Below, in pieces: positions 32,546 to 43,586 of a DNA stretch of 64,000 nt. The notes under the pieces are model-generated. The model had not been told where the DNA came from, did not search any database, and saw only the letters and a list, made by a program, of their open reading frames with translations. Location of the stretch: assembly GCA_002633005.1 (NCBI GenBank), contig NMRA01000375.1, forward strand, positions 39,106 through 103,105. The letters are read 5' to 3'. This stretch comes from Phoronis australis. Its lineage: Eukaryota > Phoronida > Phoronidae. How positions within the stretch are numbered: the first letter of the stretch is position 1; every line of letters begins with the position of its first letter. The translations under genes and the position numbers were made by a program.

Positions 32546-33392
32546 ATCCAAACTTCCAGAAATGTATGGACAATAAACAAAAAAGTAATTCTACAGGCAC
32601 TGGTATGCCATTTAGGCTAATCACTGGTGACGTTTACAAATTTTCGTATCTGGTGGCCGCATTTCCCTCAAGAGATGCCAACATGCAATATAATTACAGG
32701 CCAGAAGACGTTTACGACTAAGTAATTCATGTTTCGGTATCTTTTGTGTATTCAAAACCAATTACATTGGATTCATTTCCACCAAACGTGATCGCAATTT
32801 AAATTACAAGTACCGGTATTAGTTTTAACCGTCGTATTCCTATTTGCTTCGTCTTACATAGGTGGCGTGGAAGTATCGTGTTTCATGTGAAACTGTCCTG
32901 TTAATTGGAACCGGTGAGTAAACAGACGGTGGACGCAAAGCGGCCAATTCGACACTTGTCAATTTTTTAGACGCAATACCGGAAAACTAAGGAAAATATT
33001 GATTTTAGCTCAACGTTGTGCCCTACTGATATATTTACTGGCTCTTGGAGTGTGCAGATCTTTACATTTTGTTTTACCTAAGTGCACCATGCTAAGCGTG
33101 TTGTCATCACTTATGTGAAACACATGGGCTTATGTTGGAAAGCACCCGCCAGTGTTTCCACAACTATCGTATCTAACATGATATGGAAAACTGAAGACCT
33201 CTCCCAGTCTCAATAATTGTAGTTTTGTATTCCTGAAATAGGTATGAACTAACTTTAATGAAGTTTGTAAACTGTAAAGAAATTTTAATGTCTTCAAAGA
33301 ATTAAGATGGTCTGGAGACGTCTAAGGCGATTTTGCAAAAAATGGAAAATATTCTCTATTTCATAGAACTTATGTCTTGAATTATTTTAATC
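32546..33392. other. Intergenic, nothing recognised
   Basis: No repeat or coding signal was noticed in these 850 bases. Confidence 0.4.
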
Positions 33393-33944
33393 TTGCATTT
33401 CGGTATAGATTACGACATACGTAATTTGAAATCACATTTGTCAAAATACTACCTGAATTCCAAACTTTCTTATGGCTTGTTCACGCCAGTCTTCGTTGCG
33501 GATTTTTTCTCCGAATATTTATCGCACAAGGACAAAAACCTCGGAATTATTAGCTGTGTTCACCTGAGTAAAAAATTTACGAAAAAGGTTTTGGAAAGTA
33601 ATTCCTCAAAAGACTCGCACAAACAGGTCTTTTGCCTTCAACAGCCTCTGATAAGAGAACAAGCAACAGCGCCGATTTCTGTCTCGGTCACCAAAAGCAA
33701 TCATCAAACAGGCCCGTTGGAAGGCAAAAATTATTGGGGGGGACACAAACCATTTCGACTTCGCCAAACCCCCCTCCCCCTCGCCCCCGTGCTCCCGATG
33801 CCACCATACGTGTACCGAATCTCCCACGTTCGCCCTACGTGGGTGCACAGTGGCGGATTTAGAGGTGGCCAAGGGGTCATGACCTCCCTAAAATTCTCCC
33901 AGATTCCATTTGGCAGTTCGGGGATGCGAATTTCTGACAGGTAA
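33393..33944 (+). CDS. 183-codon open frame of unknown nature
   Basis: This is the longest plus-strand frame outside the retrotransposon. It contains LSKYYLNSKLSYGLFTPVF and runs on into the miniature element at 33848, so its last third is certainly not host coding. A TATAG acceptor-like sequence lies near its start. It has no recognised domain, and a chance frame is plausible. Confidence 0.15.
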   Translation: MHFGIDYDIRNLKSHLSKYYLNSKLSYGLFTPVFVADFFSEYLSHKDKNLGIISCVHLSKKFTKKVLESNSSKDSHKQVFCLQQPLIREQATAPISVSVTKSNHQTGPLEGKNYWGGHKPFRLRQTPLPLAPVLPMPPYVYRISHVRPTWVHSGGFRGGQGVMTSLKFSQIPFGSSGMRISDR

Positions 33945-34010
33945 AACCCTGGCTAATACTCTTCCCTGCCCCACCCCCCCCCCCAATTCAAAATCTTGGA
34001 TCCGCCCCTG
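33848..34010 (-). mobile_element. CAGKGGCGGATCYAGG miniature element, copy 2
   Basis: Reverse-orientation copy of 12325-12477. It runs from CAGTGGCGGATTTAGAGG to TTGGATCCGCCCCTG. CCCAGATTCCATTTGGCAG is conserved in the interior. Confidence 0.8.
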
Positions 34011-34720
34011 GGACAATCCCGGGGTTGAATCCATCAAGAGTTGAGTAACCGTGAACCAACACAGAAAGAATGGGCCTGGGACCAGTAAACTGACCGGTAG
34101 TGAGGAGCTGCCTCAAGTAGCTATAGCTGAGATTAACAGTGTGAAAATACAAAATTCCCGATGAACTAAAACTAGTTGCCGGTCAACTCAGCTGTGATTC
34201 ACTTGAGACAGGCAACTCGTACCGGTCGCCTGCGCTCGCTTTAAGGCCAAGATTCGTTTTATTGTGATCCAGTTTCGGGAAAACTTTATTTTATTATGGT
34301 CATTTTTTGAGGATTTTTTTTGAAAAAGTGAGGTCCCGAAGTCCCTGGTATAGTGTGTTTGGGACTTTTTCAAAATGCCTAGTTGAAACACGACCGGTAG
34401 TCCAGTTACTGGTGCGCTGGGGAAAAGGATAGTGTGTCCCAAAAATGTATACAATTCCTGAACGCCTGGAGTTCAAATTCAGTTTCCGTGGATCACTGAG
34501 ACACTGCGCGGGCCTACTGCATGATTACATCTTATTTTAACGTGGGTACTTCAGTCATTACGTCAACGAGGACTAAAAAAAAACGGGGCCACGAGGTTCA
34601 GGCCCGAGAACTGTGTGCATCTGCGCTGATTTCCCGTGGATTTTGTGGATTTAGACCAGTGAAATCGTTGCAGAGGTGCATTTTTTCATCCGAACAAAAT
34701 TATTTTCTAAAACAAAAACA

Positions 34721-35511
34721 GGTAATTGTTTACATTATGACGACAATGACTCAGACATATGATTTTGGTATCGTTCGATTCCTCGCAATGTTATCTTTCC
34801 AAATATACACAGATATTTCTCCTACCCCGTTCCCTTAGTATTTTATCGTGAAATTTCTGCTCGCACTATTTCCTGGTACTCGGTAGTAATACCGCCACGT
34901 TGAATGGATAAGGAGTCACCTGGCGGTCAAAAACTGAACTAATCTACCGACTTGCAGATCGTCGCTTTTCATAAGTTCAAATTGACCGAGACCCGTCAAT
35001 CCCCTGCCCGAGTTACGGAACCAAGGGTACGAATTTGATCCTAGGTGACAATGATATACGCATCTGCTAGCAAGAATCCGCCAAAAAGCGGAGGTTGTTT
35101 TTGAGGTCCAAATTTGTGAAAAGAGTATCACTTCAGACAATTTCGTGGAAACATGGTCAAATGGTCACAATTCTAAAAAAAATGGAAAAGGTAAAATGCT
35201 TCTACTTGTTCATCCATATAATGTCAGGAACTAACTTTAGCGGGAATCTCGCGCGGGTAAACACCATGATTCAGAATCAATGATGCTGTTTCATTCATTA
35301 ACAATAGTTGTCTCTGTAATCTTGAGTTGAGCTAACATGGCGGTGTCCACCGGGAAATAGTGCTAACTGAAATTCGACGATAAAATATGCAGGAAACGCG
35401 GTAGGGGATCATTTCATATATTTTTGGAAAGATGATGGCGCGAGGAATCGAACGATACCAAAATCATATGTGTACACGTAAGTCATTGTCGTCATATTGT
35501 AAACAATTACC
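34721..35511 (+). mobile_element. Nested 791-bp inverted-repeat element with perfect 8-bp duplication
   Basis: Terminal inverted repeats of roughly 170-180 bp begin GGTAATTGTTTAC. They share GATTTTGGTATCGTTCGATT and CACTATTTCC(T/C)GGT. Identical CAAAAACA copies flank it (34713-34720 and 35512-35519). The uninterrupted right arm of the host element has a single matching CCAAAAAC, confirming insertion. There is no transposase frame. The 8-bp duplication fits hAT or P superfamilies. Confidence 0.85.
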
Positions 35512-35632
35512 CAAAAACATATAAATATCTTTTGCATTCACAGGTACTCCTTAAAATTTGTGCACAAATATGCTTTCGTAGTTTTCTCAGTATGTGAACC
35601 ATAAATCACAAACTGTCCGGAAAGTATGCAGC

Positions 35633-36143
35633 TATTGTGCAAGCGGACGCCAAAATCAGTCAGGACCGAAGTTAGAATTTTGCAATTAATGACCAGTAGC
35701 ATTGCCAAAAATACTCACGGTACGAGCAGTTCTATTATTGGAAGAATTTGAACAGCGTTTCAATGCCGAATTTTTTTTTTCGTTGTAATGGACAGTAAAG
35801 TAGATGGGAGAATTTCCCGTTGCAATACACTAACAGGAAACTGCACCAGATAATTTAAGAGAGTGGCGCCTCCTCTTGGATAGCACGGAAGAAAACGTCG
35901 GAGTTGCGAATCTGTTGTCTATAATCTATGGTGCCACTCTCCTAAATTTTCAGGTGCAGTTTCCGGTTAGTGGATTTTAATGAGAAATATTTACATCTAC
36001 TTTACGAAAAAATATTAATTTCGGCATTGAAACGCTGTTGAAAGTCTTTCAATAGTAGAAGTGTTGGTATCGTGAGTACTTTTGGCAATGCTACAAAATT
36101 TTAACTTCGGTGTCGACTGATTATGTCGTCTGCTTGCCCAATA
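35633..36143 (+). mobile_element. Nested 511-bp fold-back element
   Basis: It is nearly all inverted repeat. TATTGTGCAAGCGGACG at the left pairs with CGTCTGCTTGCCCAATA at the right, and matching continues through CCGAAGTTA, GCATTGCCAAAA and the GAATTTTTTTTTT tract to AGTGGCGCC/GGTGCCACT near the centre (about 35870-35935). It interrupts the left arm of the THAP element. The flanks GTATGCAGC and GCATAGCAGC are similar but not a clean duplication. Confidence 0.75.
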
Positions 36144-36261
36144 GCATAGCAGCAAGGAGTGTAGTAAAATGGGTGAGTTCACTTGTGAGTTCGGTGTTAC
36201 CGCTACTACTAGCGCCGCCAAGTGGTGACTAAGCAACTGTCAACTAGGAAGCGCCAAAACA

Positions 36262-36359
36262 ATGGGAAAGGACGCATTTTGCAGTGCGATAAATTGCATG
36301 AATTCATCCACGAAAACCCCAGACGTGTCAATTTTTAGATTTCCTAATGATCCAGAAAG
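36262..36359 (+). CDS. THAP zinc-finger first exon
   Basis: The ATG at 36262 opens MGKDAFCSAINCMNSSTKTP and then DVSIFRFPNDPER, ending at AAAG/GTAAGG (donor from 36360). C-x4-C followed by F-x-FP-x-DP-x-R is the first half of the C2CH THAP DNA-binding domain. The second half (C-x2-H and the AVPTIF-type end) should lie in a later exon, which was not found. Its position directly inside the terminal repeat suggests it is the transposon's own 5' exon, or a host exon captured by it. Confidence 0.75.
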
Positions 36360-37348
36360 GTAAGGATTATCTGTTATTGGCTTTCATTTTGTGTGTTCTG
36401 TTCACGGTTGTTAGACAGTTAGTAAAAATCTGGTTTTTTACTAAGATTGGTCAGATTGAAACATTTTGTGAATGGTTAGCCTGTGATTTGGAGAGAGCCA
36501 AAGTCAAACTGATGGATCATTCAGAGTCTGAATGGTGGGCTGAAATTTTGTTAAACCCAAGCTATCCGTATCATTTTGCTTCTCGATGACAAACACCTCT
36601 GTGAGTAAATTAGTTTTCAGCTTTATTTATAACGTATTTCTTTGGCGAAAAGTGCTGTTGTTTACTAAATAATTAATAGAGAGTTAACAGGGTTGGTCAG
36701 ATTTTCTTGTTGTATTGGTTGGTGTATGCGTTGTAGGTTTTTGGAGATTGTGATTAATTTAAACCCCGGTTGTGGCTAGGAATCAGATATGATCTTGTGG
36801 TCTGGCTTTAACTTACATGAAATATTTACTGTTATTTATCATAGGAACAGTGGGTATACAAAGTAAAACTTTGGTTTTATCATCCAAGTCTTTTTAATTC
36901 AGATTTGTATGAAGCTATGTGAGTAGTGAATATTTTGGTTGCTGTTCAGTACCTCTTAATTTTTTGTCATGACATTTTGAACTTTGACTAGTTATGATTG
37001 ATGATATACTCAATGTCACTGTTTTGTAAGTGAGCTATTCTACAGATTAGCAACTGACTTGTAACTGTTGGTGAGTGGAAAAGTGTGATTGAGTTTACCC
37101 TACACTGGCATGTCTAAGAAATAATGAAATGTTCTAAAATTGTATTACGATTTTGTGGTAGTGATGAATTGCCTTGCTTTCTTCTTCTCACTTATGTAAC
37201 TCCCACTGCACAGAGTAATTGTCTGCATTGCTAGTAGCCTGGTGAACACATGCGAAATTGTTGGGTGGAGATGAAACCAGTAGTGAGCTGGGAGCAACAT
37301 GTTTGTCAATTGTCAGGGGAGCAATCAAAATGTGGGTGATGATGGGAG

Positions 37349-37498
37349 GGGCTCAACACCCATGTGGCATACATACCCATTGGTTTTTACCTGTTTAGCA
37401 GTCCTCCCATGTAAGCTCCCTGGGAGGGGGTCAACACCCATTTGGCACCCACCTGGTTTTTGCCTGGTACCCCCTTAGCTGGCACCTGGGGGGAATTC
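37349..37498 (+). repeat. Two-copy tandem repeat of about 78 bp
   Basis: GGGAGGGGCTCAACACCCAT is repeated as GGGAGGGGGTCAACACCCAT. Both are followed by a TGGCA-C-CCA stretch and TTGGTTTTTACCTG or CTGGTTTTTGCCTG. It lies in the interior of the THAP element. Confidence 0.7.
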
Positions 37499-38128
37499 CC
37501 CTCTGAACCCCCAGGAGCAATCATTCAAATTATGTAGTCCATGGAGGTATGAACTGTTATAAGGAACGATAATTGCCTTGTTAAGGACTCAAGCATGAAA
37601 CAAAACCATGATGGATTTTGAAGGGAGCTTCAAGAGAATAAGAACAAATACACTTTAATATTGATTAAAATACACATTTTCTTTCTCATTCGATTGTAAG
37701 TGGATGTTAGTTTATGTATTCTAACCATTTTCAATTACACAGTAATTTAGTAATTTTATTGCACGTTGAGTGTCATTAAAGTATGAATTTATGAGTGTTT
37801 ACATTGTTTGGACTGTGCTCCTAACTAAGTGTTGATTACTCACCGCTTGGAGCGCTAGTGTTTCGACCGGTAACCATTGCGGCGAATGGTAAAATGGCGA
37901 AGGGAACTCTCTTGTATTAGTACACTCCATGATAACAGCATAGTTATCGGACAGTTTGTGATTTATGGTTCACATAGGCCTACTGAGAAAACTACGAAAG
38001 CATGTTTGTGCACAAATTCCAAGAAGTATTTATGAATGAAAAAGATACTTATATAACGTTTTTGGTTTAGAAAAATATTAATTTTTTTTCGAATTAAAAA
38101 ATGCGCCACTGCAGCGATTTGACTAGTT

Positions 38129-39540
38129 CAACCTTTCCACGTTTATAATTCAACATTCTCAAGTGAGCAGTTCTTGTGGGAAGTGTTGAGTGGCCCTTAA
38201 AAGGGACGTTGGTTATCCTGTGAATTCAACATAAATCACACAGTATACCGTGCTCACTCAAGTACTGAAGGTCCTCTTCATTCAAGTTTTCATCAGGGAA
38301 GGTTGGATGAAAACAGAGGAGATGGCAATATCGATGACAATTGTAACACCTTATATAAATGTTACCGTTCTCCAAAGTTATCACGAACCCTGCCTCTTTC
38401 AGTTCTTGTTCCTGGATTCAGAAGTAACCCTGAACCGTAGGGAAAAAAGACATACAACAAAAACGAATCAAATTTTGAAAATCATCGCCTTCGTACGATT
38501 CCGTGTTGCTGTCGCCAGGCTGATGTTCCTCCCCAACATCAATGTCGAAAATCGACATTACAAGTGATGGAAACTTGTGTCCTTTGTTTCTAACTTTTAA
38601 CCCATTTTTTAAGAAAAGAATGTACTGATTTTGTCTAATGTTGATAGAGCATAACTTTTGGTTTTTACAATGCATTAATTGTGTTGAATGCATTCATATT
38701 AAGTGGCTTCACTGAGTTGAACAGAAAATAAATTAAATGGAACACAATAAAGTTTTGAAAATAAATAGAGCACTAACAGCACTCCCTAAGAATCGAGATG
38801 TTTTCGAAAACTTTGCGCCATTGGTGATCTGATTGGTTCATGCATTTACGGCGGGAAAATAATAGACCAAGTATCGTGCACGTGTGCAAAGTAGTAACAC
38901 TTTGTATCTTATTCTTATTTGGCCAATCTGTTGATACAATAAATTTCCTTATTTATGCCCATCCTGATTTGACTGCAACTTGAGCTTGTTGGGTTCTATC
39001 ATATACTGAGTTGGCATAGGGACCCACATGGTGCTTACTCGAATGGGCTTCATTTTAACAACTGTTTCAAATTGTGTAGGTGAAGTAAATAAACAAAGTG
39101 GGTAATTATCATCACCGGAATTTCATCATTAGTATCGTGCGGGGTGCTCAAATTTTCTGAGACTAGGGATTGTCAGATTTGTAAGGTAGAAGTGTTTCGC
39201 TGGATTTCCAGGTCTGTGGCGTTATTTACACCGGACCAAAATGAAAAAAAACGAGACCTTTTTTTTAAATCAGGAGCTGCATGATACACGTTTTACCAGA
39301 CATGTGGGCCCATTGCACTGGAACCATTTTTATGGTTTATTAATATGTATTTAAACCAAGCTGAGGAGCTTGAAACCTGATTCACGGCAATTTTTGGCAG
39401 TGGGATTTTCTGAAAAATGCTAGTAACTTAACTACAAAGTTTGATAGCAATGCACAGCAGTTTTGTAAAAACTCTGTCATAGGTTACAGATGCGTCACGG
39501 AGCTTAAATTTGTTCAGTTCTAGCTTACGATTTCAGCTGT
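38129..39540. other. Intergenic, no gene recognised
   Basis: Opposed frames at 38250-38693 show no known domain and no paired splice sites. The minus frame is acidic (DIDVGEEHQPGDSNTESYEG), but this alone is not evidence of coding. Confidence 0.45.
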
Positions 39541-39559
39541 TTCGGAGACCGGGTTTTAA

Positions 39560-39652
39560 CCACTTTTGGGCTATAATAAGCGCCCCCCCCCCTTCCTGAA
39601 GCGGATTTTTCTGAGCGCCCTGGCCGCTTATTAGGGCGAATACGGTAATATT
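39560..39652 (-). repeat. End of a TACCGTATTCGCCCTAATAAG-type DNA element
   Basis: On the minus strand, ATTACCGTATTCGCCCTAAT and AAGCGGCCAGGGCGC face TATAATAAGCGCCCCCC, with AAGCGC/GCGCTT symmetry. The end sequence is of a kind found in many animal genomes as the border of non-autonomous DNA transposons. Confidence 0.5.
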
Positions 39653-40540
39653 TCAGAAGGGTAATATTTAGTATCCTTCATGCACGGGACCATTTTGTTA
39701 CATTAGGAGTGGGATTGGCTCATTATATACCCTACAGGTGGCATAGGACTTTACAAAACTGGTTGAAGAATTTGGTTTTCGTCATAAACGTTCGTTTGAA
39801 AGGCTTAAGTTTGGAAATGTTAGGACTTAAGGCAGAAATTTAAAAACCATTTGTCCGCTTACAAAAATTTAACATCGAAGAATAAAAACAACCTTCACAC
39901 CCCTCTGGTGTTCCTGTTCCATGTTTTCAAAGAAGTTGGTTGCATTTTCATAGACTGCAGTAGAGAGATTTTGTGCGGCATATATATGACATGAAATGAG
40001 TGTGTAACCTGCTGTTGAATTGCGAGATAGATTTTGACTGGTCTAGGTGGTTATTTCTGAAGTAATAATGTAATGTATATTTATGTTAAAGGTTTTACCA
40101 GCGTTCTATTTATTCGTACACGAATGTGAATTTGTTGAAGTCGCTGATCTAAATCCTGGCCAAATGTGCGCATTCTGCTGAGACCAACGGTCTGATCAGG
40201 GCCAGCGAAGAGTAATTCGGTTAATTCGCTCACTAGACTATGGCTGAAGTTCCTAGTAAGGACAAGAGTTCACGAGTCACTACCTTTGGAAGAAATTTAG
40301 CGGACAATTTTCGCAAAAAGTTTACCAGATAGTTTTCATCAAAACGGAGAAAACAAAAATGGATTTGTGAAGACAGGATTAAGTAGTAGGCCTACCAGAG
40401 CCTCTTAAAAAACGTTCATCTTCAAAGTGCCTTGAACAAATGTATAAAGTCTTATTGCTGAAACAACTACCATTCACGTTGACACCTGGTGCCTTTTTGT
40501 ATCGTTATATCCTACCTTACACCTCGTTCTAAATATTCAT
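39653..40540. other. Intergenic, nothing recognised
   Basis: No gene or repeat was identified before the retrotransposon leader. Confidence 0.4.
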
Positions 40541-41000
40541 TTTCGGCGGTTTGTCTACAGGGGGCCTTATAATGCCCTGTCATATTAATCTCTCCTTTCG
40601 GCGGTATTCTCAACGAGGTTCTTTCCTCATGGGATTATTATATCCCCGTATTCGTCTCCTCTACAATTCTTTCATTTTCGGCGGTTTTCCCTCAGGGAGG
40701 CTTAATCCCTGCGAACTATACATTATTTCGGCGGTTTCTTGAAGGTTTTTCTCCTTGTTCTAGCTTACGTAGCCCCCTAGTTAAACCTCTATCCCTCCTA
40801 GGGATTGTACCTCTTGTTTCCACTTTTTAATACCTCGCTCGCTCAATTCCATTTCGGCGGTTTGCCTGCAGGGGGCCTTACAATACCCTGTTCTAACCAC
40901 TACTTTCGGCGGTGTTTCCACGACGAGGTTCTTGCTTCCCTCTCGGGATGATTATATCCGCTGTACTTCCCATTTTCTACTCATTTCCCTTTGGCGGTTG
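40541..41000 (+). repeat. Retrotransposon leader: seven TTTCGGCGGT-hairpin units
   Basis: The decamer TTTCGGCGGT, or a close variant (TTTGGCGGTT for the last), occurs near 40543, 40597, 40676, 40729, 40853, 40903 and 40989. Most copies are followed within 10 bases by a small hairpin such as CAGGGGGCC...GCCCTG, CAGGGAGG...CCCTG or CAGGGG...CCCTG. The first three and the last three units form a roughly 310-bp duplication (A-B-C, A'-B'-C'). Confidence 0.85.
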
Positions 41001-41071
41001 TCCCCGCACAGGGGTCGCCACCCTGGGTTTTTCCCCCGGTGGTCTACTCAGTATGTTTTTCCTTTTCCAGC

Positions 41072-42067
41072 ATGGCACCCAAGAAAGCCACCAGGGCATC
41101 CACCCGCAAGTCTGCAAGTCCCTTCGCGCGTCCTCCACCAGCGCTTCCAGCAACATCCGAAATCCAGCCATCGCCGCCCGTCATTGACTATGCTAAGCTG
41201 GTTGCAGAGTTGAAACGACTTTATGACGCAGATTCTGCCGCTCCGCCGCCCACCGTTAGCCAGCCGCTGGACCCGTCACCTCCGGTCTACCCCTCCCAGC
41301 CGACGTTCACCGCTCCACCTTCAGCCTCCGATGCAACTACCATTCCGTCTCCGTCTTTTTCGGGTATTGACCCTTCTTCAAATAATTTGTATGTGTCGTT
41401 GCCTCTGGGGTTTCATGTCGACTCCAAAACTCCTCAACGCATCTTCAACAACGAGTTCATTGACTTTTCTTCTCTCCTTTCAGGTGAGCCATCCGCCTCC
41501 TCCACTCCCTCTATCTCCATCTCCTTCACCGGTAACACTCCCGTCTTTTCCAGCTCCGCACGTCCAAAGGCCATCTCATTCATACTTCAGTGGACCCAGG
41601 CCTTCAATATTTTCCAGTCCATCCTGGTCCAGAAGTTTCCACAGGATGCTCCTAAGCTCCCAAAGTATTCGACCATAGTTCATGACTGCAACACACACTA
41701 CGGCCTTTCTGCAGCCTTGTTTTATGATACCCATTTCAGGAAATTCCGGTCTTCTTTCCCCTTCGAGTGGGACCACATCCACTGGGACCTGTGGCGCCAA
41801 GTTTGCCTCAAGTTCAACAAGATCCAACGTCACCCAACCAACACCTCCACATTTTTTCGAGGCCCCCGTGCCCAAACCCCTAACCCCAACTCTTTCCCCA
41901 CAGGTATCTGCTGGAAGTTCAACGACCAGTCCTGCAACCTTCCCCTCTGCCGATACCAGCATTGTTGTGGCTTCTGCGGCGTCAACCACCCAGCGCGGTC
42001 ATGCACCTCCAAAGCCACCAACCTACCTGCCAGGTATCCCAACACCCGTAAAAGTAAGCAAACTTAA
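41072..42067 (+). CDS. Gag-like protein of the DIRS/Ngaro element
   Basis: The ATG at 41072 (MAPKKATRASTRK) gives 331 residues. I prefer it to the upstream non-ATG extension because a basic start after the leader is usual. The N-terminal third is Pro/Ser-rich and the middle contains WTQAFNIFQSILVQKFP and FPFEWDHIHWDLW. The C-terminus has CWKFNDQSCNLPLCRYQH then CGFCGVNHPARSC, a C-x6-C-x4-C-x3-H unit plus a C-x2-C-x3-H-x4-C knuckle expected to bind nucleic acid. This arrangement is typical of the first ORF of animal Ngaro and DIRS elements. The frame is intact. Confidence 0.8.
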   Translation: MAPKKATRASTRKSASPFARPPPALPATSEIQPSPPVIDYAKLVAELKRLYDADSAAPPPTVSQPLDPSPPVYPSQPTFTAPPSASDATTIPSPSFSGIDPSSNNLYVSLPLGFHVDSKTPQRIFNNEFIDFSSLLSGEPSASSTPSISISFTGNTPVFSSSARPKAISFILQWTQAFNIFQSILVQKFPQDAPKLPKYSTIVHDCNTHYGLSAALFYDTHFRKFRSSFPFEWDHIHWDLWRQVCLKFNKIQRHPTNTSTFFRGPRAQTPNPNSFPTGICWKFNDQSCNLPLCRYQHCCGFCGVNHPARSCTSKATNLPARYPNTRKSKQT

Positions 42068-42179
42068 ACCTCTCCTTTTAGGCTACGACTCCCTTTCGAC
42101 TACGGAGCTTATCAATGGTTTCATTTTTGTTTTCAGACTCGGCGCCTCCCCGATATGTCACTCCAATCCCCCCACCAAC

Positions 42180-43586
42180 CACCCATCAGCTCTCCGTAAT
42201 CGCGAAGTTACCTTTCAGAAAATACAGACTGAGGTTCTGCTGGGTCGCTATGCCGGTCCCTTCACATCCCCCCGTTCCCCCTTTTCTCTTCGTCACCCCT
42301 TGCCCTCATCCTTAAATCTCACCCTAACAGTTTTCGTCTCAGTCATAACTTGTCATATCCATCTCGTCACTCTAACTTAGTTAACTCCCTCATACACCCT
42401 CAATTCTCCCACGTCCAGTACAAATCCATCACGGACGCTATCCGCCTGGTTCAATGGTTTGGGCGCCACTCCCTCATGGCTAAGACTGACATCAAGGACG
42501 CTTTTTGCATCGTACCGGTGCACCCTGACAACTACCACCTCTTAGGTCTCTCCTGGGCTAACAACTTTTACTGCGACAGGTGCCTGCCATTTGGCTGTGC
42601 CTCCAGCTGCAACATCTTCGAAAAGATGAGTTCTGCGATTCAATGGATCCTGGAAACCAAGTTGAAGGTCGCCGGCGTTTCGCACTACCTCGATGACTTC
42701 TTTTTCGTGGGCCCCCCCCATCCTCGCCAACATGCTCCCGGGACCTCGCCGCATTCATATCACTCTGCGACTCCCTAGGCATCCCTATCAACCACGACAA
42801 GACAATTCAGCCGACCACCTCCATCACCATTTATGGCATCCACCTCGACTCTGCCACCATGACTGCTTCTCTCCCACAGGACAAGGTGGACAGAGCTTCC
42901 AACCTCCTCCTCGACTTCCAAAAGCGCCGCAAGGTTACTCTTCGCGACCTCCAATCCCTCATTGGTCTACTAAACTTCGCCTGCTCCGTCATCGTGCCCG
43001 GCCGCGCCTTCCTGCGCCGACTCATCAACCTCACCATCGGCATTTCGAGACCAGACCACTTCGTCACTCTCAATAAAGAAGCTAGAGCTGACCTTCGGGC
43101 TTGGTCTATCTTTCTCCGAGGCTTCAATGGGAAAACACTGTTCCTATTCGACGAGTGGACATCTTCAGACACCATCAAACTGTACTCTGATGCTCAGGGC
43201 TCCAACGGGGGTTTTGCTGCGACATTGGGAGCTTCCTGTTTGCCTGCCCGTGACCCGAGCACCTGCAACGCCATCACATCACCTTCAAGGAACTCCTTCC
43301 TATCGTCATAGCGCTAGAGCTGTGGGGTTCAAAGCTCGCCAACCACAAGATCCTCTTCCTGTGCGACAACCGTGCTGTCGTTGACATTATCAACAAGACC
43401 TCCTTCCGCCACGCCCCCATTATGTCTCTTGTTCGTCGTCTGGTCATCTTCGCTCTTACCTTTAATGTTCATTTTCGGGCAAAACATATCCCCGGCTACA
43501 CTAACATCATCGCTGATGCAGTTTCCCAGGGTTCTTGGCTCAGCCCTCATCCGACACCTATCCCGCCGCACCTCCTGACAGAGTGA
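42180..43586 (+). pseudogene. Reverse transcriptase and RNase H of the DIRS/Ngaro element, frameshifted
   Basis: RT begins near ALRNREVTFQKIQTEVL (about 42190) and continues with TDIKDAFCIVPVHPD and LPFGCASSCNIFEK. The catalytic motif is HYLDDFFFVG (about 42690), with LDD in place of the usual (Y/F)xDD. RNase H includes FKELLPIVIALELWG, LFLCDNRAVVDIINK and HIPGYTNIIADAVSQGSW, ending at TGA 43584-43586. The pieces lie in different frames. Shifts fall near 42270-42300, at the C run 42712-42719 and near 43250. The protein would copy element RNA into cDNA and remove the RNA strand. The shifts at C runs could be base-calling errors rather than real decay. Confidence 0.85.

Larger units (their letters stand above)
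34662..38120 (+). mobile_element. THAP-exon transposon (P-element-like) with about 300-bp inverted repeats
   Basis: The right end 37812-38120 matches, as reverse complement, a left end split into three pieces: 34662-34720, 35512-35632 and 36144-36255. Outermost bases are AAATCG(T/C)TGCAG. Flanks GACCAGTG (34654-34661) and GACTAGTT (38121-38128) agree at 6 of 8 bases, consistent with an old 8-bp target duplication. A THAP-domain first exon starts seven bases inside the left repeat. From family knowledge, P-superfamily transposons have 8-bp duplications and N-terminal THAP transposases. The rest of a transposase is not recognised in the 1.5 kb that follows, so this copy is probably an internal-deletion derivative. 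Two other elements sit inside its left repeat. Confidence 0.7.

Noticed and set aside
32058-32551. Frames rich in Asp, His, Ile, Met or Val runs
   Set aside because: They are direct products of the ATC/GTT trinucleotide tracts in each frame and strand, with no host exon signals.
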